10,409 nucleotides of DNA from Bacillota bacterium (GTDB taxonomy: Bacteria > Bacillota > Clostridia > Oscillospirales > Acutalibacteraceae), in the NCBI GenBank assembly GCA_023458915.1, contig JAEWWM010000042.1, forward strand, positions 1-10,409. The letters run 5' to 3'. Below are positions 7,044-10,409 of the stretch, piece after piece. Position 1 is the stretch's first letter. Each line of letters starts with the position of its first letter. The position numbers were made by a program, and so were the translations under genes. Below the pieces are notes generated by a model that was given only the letters and a program-made list of their open reading frames with translations, did no database searches and was not told the origin of the DNA.

Positions 7044-7098
7044 GTAAAGCATAAATATTTTTTAAAATAGTTAAAATTATAAAAAGGGGAGATTTAAA

Positions 7099-7434
7099 AT
7101 GGAAAAAACTTTTAATTTAGAAAACTTTGAAAGCGAGATTACAAGCGCATCTGTTCCTATTATAGCCGATTTTTTTGCCTCGTGGTGCGGCCCGTGCAAA
7201 ATGCTTGCTCCCGTTTTGGAAAAAGTAAAAGAAAAATTTGAAGGAAGCGTAGAAGTTTTAAAAATTGATATAGACAAGTCGCCGGATGTTGCTAGCAAAT
7301 ATAATATAATGTCCGTCCCGACTTTAATGTTTTTTTCAGGCGGAGAGCTTGTGCGGCGCGAAGTCGGTTTTTTACCCGAGGAAAAAATCTTAAATATAAT
7401 AGAATCCGATTTTTGTATAACCAGCGTTAAATAG
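7099..7434 (+). CDS. trxA: Thioredoxin
   Basis: This is a cytosolic thiol-disulfide reductant. The 111-residue single-domain protein has the active site WCGPC at 29-33 (C30, C33), the buried acidic residue D24, and the cis-proline loop SVPT with P74, so it should be redox-competent. The start has a clear AGGGGAG site (7085-7091) seven bases upstream. Its likely reductase, TrxB, is encoded 81 bp downstream, so the pair forms a thioredoxin system within the unit that starts at mtaB. It has no signal peptide. Confidence 0.96.
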   Translation: MEKTFNLENFESEITSASVPIIADFFASWCGPCKMLAPVLEKVKEKFEGSVEVLKIDIDKSPDVASKYNIMSVPTLMFFSGGELVRREVGFLPEEKILNIIESDFCITSVK

Positions 7435-7441
7435 ATTTAAC

Positions 7442-7482
7442 TTTTGCGTTTTTCTGGTTACACGGGTAGAGGGAAAGCAAAA
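7442..7482 (+). other. Imperfect hairpin between trxA and trxB
   Basis: TTTTGC (7442-7447) pairs with GCAAAA (7477-7482), and after a one-base bulge TTTTTCT (7449-7455) pairs with AGGGAAA (7470-7476) using two G-T pairs. The loop is about 14 bases. There is no adjacent T run, so it may be a processing or partial-attenuation site. Confidence 0.3.
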
Positions 7483-7515
7483 ATTTATGAATGTAGTTTT
7501 TAAGGTGAGTGAAAC

Positions 7516-8457
7516 ATGAACGATGTTGTAGTAATAGGTGCAGGACCTGCGGGCTTAACGGCCGCCATTTATGCGCTAAGAGCAGGTCTTGAGGTTACAA
7601 TTTGCGAAAAAAACATTTACGGCGGGCAGATGTCGATTATAGATACGATTGAAAACTATCCGGGGTTTTTAAAAATTTCCGGGATGGATTTTTCAAGTGC
7701 TATTTATGAACAGGTTATGAAACTTGGTTCAAAATTTGTTTTTAGTGAAGTTACTGGAGTGAATTTCGGCGAAGAAGAAAAATGCATAAGCACTTTGAGC
7801 GAAGGGGATATATATGCAAAAACCGTTATAATCGCAAACGGTCTTAAACGGCGGTTTTTGGGCTGTAAAGGCGAGCGTGAATTTGCGGGTAGGGGCGTTT
7901 CTTACTGTGCAACTTGCGATGGAGCTTTTTTTAAGGGTAAATCTGTGATCGTAGTTGGGGGAGGTAATACCGCGCTGGAGGATGCGCTTTATTTATCTAA
8001 TATATGCCGTAAGGTGACGATGCTCGTTCGAAATGACCATTTTAGAGGCGAAAATTTATTGGTAGACGCAGTTAATAACGTCGAAAATATAGAAATCATA
8101 TTTGAAAGCAATTTAAAAGAAATATCAGGAAAAGATTTTGTTGAATCTGCTTTAATTGAGGGAAGCAACGGCGATATTAAAGAAATTTCAACCGATGGGG
8201 TGTTCATAGCCATAGGGTATCAGCCGGATAATGATTTATACAAAAACAAAATAAAAATGAATGCCGCTAGATATTTTATCTCAAATGAAACCTGCGAAAC
8301 CAATATCCCCGGTGTATACGTTGCGGGCGACTGCAGAGTAAAGCCTCTTCGGCAAATTGTGACTGCAGTGGCTGACGGAGCCGTTGCGGGAAGCGCAGCA
8401 GCGGCGTTTATTTTAAGGCAAATGTCTGCCAAAAAAATTATGGCAAAAAGGACATGA
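7516..8457 (+). CDS. trxB: Thioredoxin reductase (TrxB-type flavoprotein)
   Basis: The 313-residue flavoprotein transfers electrons to thioredoxin through FAD and a redox disulfide. It has the FAD site GAGPAGL at 8-14, the redox-active CATC at 131-134 in SYCATCDG, a nucleotide-binding GGGNTALEDA from 148, and the C-terminal FAD motif VYVAGDCR. Length and order fit the low-molecular-weight TrxR family. Where NADPH-dependent enzymes usually have HRRxxFR, this one reads VRNDHFR (R172, N173, R177): the His and the second Arg, used to bind the NADPH 2'-phosphate, are changed, so cofactor preference may differ. The site AAGGTGAG (7502-7509) precedes the ATG. The stop overlaps the next reading frame as ATGA. 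TrxA, 81 bp upstream, is the expected partner. Confidence 0.93.
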   Translation: MNDVVVIGAGPAGLTAAIYALRAGLEVTICEKNIYGGQMSIIDTIENYPGFLKISGMDFSSAIYEQVMKLGSKFVFSEVTGVNFGEEEKCISTLSEGDIYAKTVIIANGLKRRFLGCKGEREFAGRGVSYCATCDGAFFKGKSVIVVGGGNTALEDALYLSNICRKVTMLVRNDHFRGENLLVDAVNNVENIEIIFESNLKEISGKDFVESALIEGSNGDIKEISTDGVFIAIGYQPDNDLYKNKIKMNAARYFISNETCETNIPGVYVAGDCRVKPLRQIVTAVADGAVAGSAAAAFILRQMSAKKIMAKRT

Positions 8458-8459
8458 TT

Positions 8460-8831
8460 ATGCGCAGTTTAAGAATCATCAGTAATAAAAAATTACCTTT
8501 TTTACAGTACATTCAAAGTGGCAAAAAGAAAGCCGAGGGAAGAATTGCAATTAATTTTGTAAAAAGCTTCAAAACCGGTGATTTATTAAAATTGGAAAAT
8601 TCTTCTGAATATGCTGTTTGTGAGATAACTTATTTAAATTTTTACTCTGATTTTGAAGAAATGTTAACCAGCGAAGGTTTAAAAAACATGCTGCCCTTTG
8701 CAGATTCATTGGAAGAAGGCATAAAAATATATAAAAGTTTTCCGGGCGCAAAAAGAGTGAACGAATTGGGTTGCTGCGCGATTGGAATAAAACATATTTC
8801 TAGTAAACTTAATTTTAAAATCATGAGGTAA
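8460..8831 (+). CDS. Small ASCH-domain protein
   Basis: This is a 123-residue single-domain protein of the ASCH superfamily (PUA-like beta-barrel fold), whose members are thought to bind RNA or modified nucleotides. It shows the family pattern IQSGKKKAEGR near the start, FKTGDLLKLEN, then the helix FEEMLTSEGLKNMLPFA and EEGIKIYKSFPGA, ending in a beta strand with GCCAIGIK. The ATG at 8460 is chosen because AAGGA (8448-8452) lies seven bases upstream; an in-frame ATG at 8454 would overlap the trxB stop as ATGA but leaves almost no spacing. It is the last gene of the mtaB-trxA-trxB unit and ends about 30 bp before the terminator. The specific function is unknown; a role in RNA biology is inferred from the fold. 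Confidence 0.8.
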   Translation: MRSLRIISNKKLPFLQYIQSGKKKAEGRIAINFVKSFKTGDLLKLENSSEYAVCEITYLNFYSDFEEMLTSEGLKNMLPFADSLEEGIKIYKSFPGAKRVNELGCCAIGIKHISSKLNFKIMR

Positions 8832-8860
8832 TTTGAGGAATTAAAAATTAATTTTACTAT

Positions 8861-8912
8861 ATTCTTTTAAAGCTTTCGATTAGGAAGCACTTTAAAAGAA
8901 TTTTTTGTTTTT
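8861..8912 (+). terminator. Strong intrinsic terminator
   Basis: An 11-bp stem ATTCTTTTAAA/TTTAAAAGAAT (8861-8871, 8891-8901) is topped by GCTTTC/GGAAGC (8872-8877, 8883-8888) with loop GATTA and a two-base bulge, and is followed by TTTTTGTTTTT. It ends the mtaB-trxA-trxB-ASCH unit. Confidence 0.85.
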
Positions 8913-8952
8913 ATATTTTGAATATTTTGCCTAATAATATTTATTAAATAAG

Positions 8953-8981
8953 TTGAAATATGTAAATTTTAATGGTATAAT
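8953..8981 (+). promoter_or_regulatory. Extended -10 sigma-A promoter for the surface-protein gene
   Basis: TTGAAA (8953-8958), a 17-base spacer, and a perfect TATAAT (8976-8981) preceded by TG (8973-8974). The start would be near 8988, giving a leader of about 70 nt. The leader contains a small AAGCT/AGCTT inverted repeat (9021-9035). Confidence 0.8.
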
Positions 8982-9058
8982 TTTCGTTAAATTATATTTG
9001 CTATTAATTTCGAAATAATAAAGCTATTAAAGCTTGGCGGGACGGAGTGACGATATTT

Positions 9059-10409
9059 ATGGGGAAAGATTTTTTTAGATACTCTATTTTGAATTGCGAA
9101 AAAAAATCTTTAAGTTTTAGCAAAAAATTTTGGAACTGGGTTCTTTTAATTTTTGCATTTTGTGGCTGTTTTTTCATTTTGATGCAAACTTCCATTTCTG
9201 GCGAAGACCCAGGATCTTATAATATTACATTTTGCTATACCGACTCTTCAGGCTCGCAAAGTTCAGACGGCAATGCTCTTTCTGGAATGACTGATATTTA
9301 CGTTTTTAAAGGTGCAGGTGCCCCGGACAGCCCATTTAACAGCCAAAATCCTGATGGACTGGCTACTGGAGTCACGAAATTAGGAGTTAGTAATAATCTT
9401 ATTGCCACTACTGCGGCGGAAGGCACTTCTATGACGATTTATATTAATCCGACAAGTGCATATAGTGACTCTGATTATAAAATTTTTTATGGCAGTGTGG
9501 AATTAGTGCCACTCAATACCGGTGGTAATCCCAAAAAATATACATTTACTCAACCATCGAGTGATGTTGATATTATTATTGACGGACTTGCCAGAAACAC
9601 ATATTTAGTAACCTTTCAAACTAATGATCCTAACTACACTTTATCTGACCGCGTGGATTTATATGAATCCGACGGAACGACTTTGATATCCGATTGGTCT
9701 AAAATTACGGCGCAGTACGGCAACAGCGAAACTTTTGTTATAAAATCTAAAACCGGGTACAATTTGAGCAGCGCCACAGTCGCATTAAATGGGACAAGTG
9801 TTACCCCTTCCAGCCAAAACGAAGGTGCAATTACCTTGGAGATAAATAATATCACTGGTAATCAAACAGTTACTATAAATAGCGTGATGTATAGGCAATA
9901 TAACATTTATTTTAAAGATGAAAGTGGTAACTCTATAGATGCAAACAAGGCTAAAATTATTGATAAGACTTCTTTAAATCAACTCAATGGAGGTTGCCGG
10001 TTACCTTGGAACTCTTTACTTAAATTTTCTGTTAATTTACAAACGGGATACACGCTTTCAAACATTACAGTTACAGCCGGAGGCCAACCTCTTTCAAAAG
10101 ACAGCGATGGCTATTATGCTTTCACACTAAACACTCCAGGAGACGCAACTATCACCATTTCAGGAATAGCGCCTAATAAATATGGAGGGGATTTTGTTCT
10201 AAGTAACGGTGCCCCAAGTAACGAAGTGAGAGGTTTTTATAATACTTACACTTCAAGCGGGGAACAGTTAGGCAGCGTTTCAGAGTTTGATATGCTTATA
10301 ACTGAACAAAACGGCTATACAACGCATCAAGATTTAGGAATCCCGCACGGCAGCAATTTTACATTTTACCTGCAAATAAAAAATCCTTTGGATTACATGT
10401 TCGCCTATC
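9059..10409 (+). CDS. Repeat-containing exported or membrane-anchored protein (5' part)
   Basis: The frame is open from ATG at 9059 to the end of the window: 450 codons with no stop, so only the N-terminal part is seen. A charged cytoplasmic lead of about 24 residues precedes one hydrophobic segment (about 25-42), which is either a long signal peptide or a membrane anchor. After it comes Ser/Thr/Asn/Gly-rich, beta-strand-like sequence typical of surface proteins. About three divergent repeats can be aligned (54-178, 180-276, 281-370). They share an aromatic-hydrophobic strand at the start, a TGYxLS turn in the second and third, and an endpoint like ITISGI or VTINSV. I do not recognise a named family or catalytic motif; a cell-surface or secreted role is inferred. 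GGAG at 9044-9047 is the best ribosome binding site, 11 bases before the ATG; a GTG at 9047 is less likely. It is transcribed from its own promoter after a strong terminator. Confidence 0.8.
   Translation, partial: MGKDFFRYSILNCEKKSLSFSKKFWNWVLLIFAFCGCFFILMQTSISGEDPGSYNITFCYTDSSGSQSSDGNALSGMTDIYVFKGAGAPDSPFNSQNPDGLATGVTKLGVSNNLIATTAAEGTSMTIYINPTSAYSDSDYKIFYGSVELVPLNTGGNPKKYTFTQPSSDVDIIIDGLARNTYLVTFQTNDPNYTLSDRVDLYESDGTTLISDWSKITAQYGNSETFVIKSKTGYNLSSATVALNGTSVTPSSQNEGAITLEINNITGNQTVTINSVMYRQYNIYFKDESGNSIDANKAKIIDKTSLNQLNGGCRLPWNSLLKFSVNLQTGYTLSNITVTAGGQPLSKDSDGYYAFTLNTPGDATITISGIAPNKYGGDFVLSNGAPSNEVRGFYNTYTSSGEQLGSVSEFDMLITEQNGYTTHQDLGIPHGSNFTFYLQIKNPLDYMFAY

Noticed and set aside
9140..9175. 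Lipobox in the hydrophobic segment of the repeat protein (Cys35, Cys37)
   Set aside because: The residues before each Cys (Phe, and Cys-Gly) do not fit the lipobox pattern, so a lipoprotein call is not supported.

Overview
The window looks like AT-rich chromosomal DNA from a low-GC, Gram-positive-type bacterium, most likely a Clostridia-like member of the Bacillota. The grounds are a bacterial V-type ATPase operon in the order A-B-D, purine-rich ribosome binding sites, sigma-A-type promoters (TTGACA/TTGAAA with TATAAT-like boxes), a tRNA with an encoded CCA end, TGA used as a stop codon, and a YqeV/MtaB-type tRNA methylthiotransferase. The lineage is an inference. A host-associated lifestyle is suggested, not shown, by a secreted kinase-like protein and a large repeat-containing surface protein. 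Every gene I can support is on the + strand.

Region 1 (1-3937): the 3' part of a V-type ATPase operon, ntpA-ntpB-ntpD, encoding the catalytic A and regulatory B subunits of the V1 head and the D subunit of the central rotor shaft. Upstream subunits lie outside the window; the A start overlaps a possible upstream stop codon as ATGA. Region 2 (3938-4220): a non-coding stretch with two inverted repeats that could end the operon, then a strong promoter. Region 3 (4221-5515): tRNA-Leu(GAG), followed 43 bp later by a gene for a Sec-exported, eukaryotic-like protein kinase-fold protein with altered catalytic motifs. There is no obvious promoter between them, so the kinase gene may be read from the tRNA promoter.

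Region 4 (5512-8912): a promoter overlapping the kinase stop codon, a leader of about 190 nt with several palindromes and a possible 32-codon leader ORF, then mtaB-trxA-trxB and a small ASCH-domain protein. These look like one transcription unit ended by a strong intrinsic terminator at 8861-8912. TrxB and TrxA form a thiol-reducing pair; MtaB and the ASCH protein are both linked to RNA by family.

Region 5 (8913-10409): an extended -10 promoter and the 5' part (450 codons, open at the window edge) of a membrane-anchored or secreted protein with about three divergent tandem beta-rich repeats.

The most notable items are the exported kinase-like protein joined to a tRNA gene, the structured leader before mtaB with its Arg-rich mini-ORF, and the truncated repeat surface protein. 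I do not see a CRISPR array, transposon, insertion sequence or phage module.
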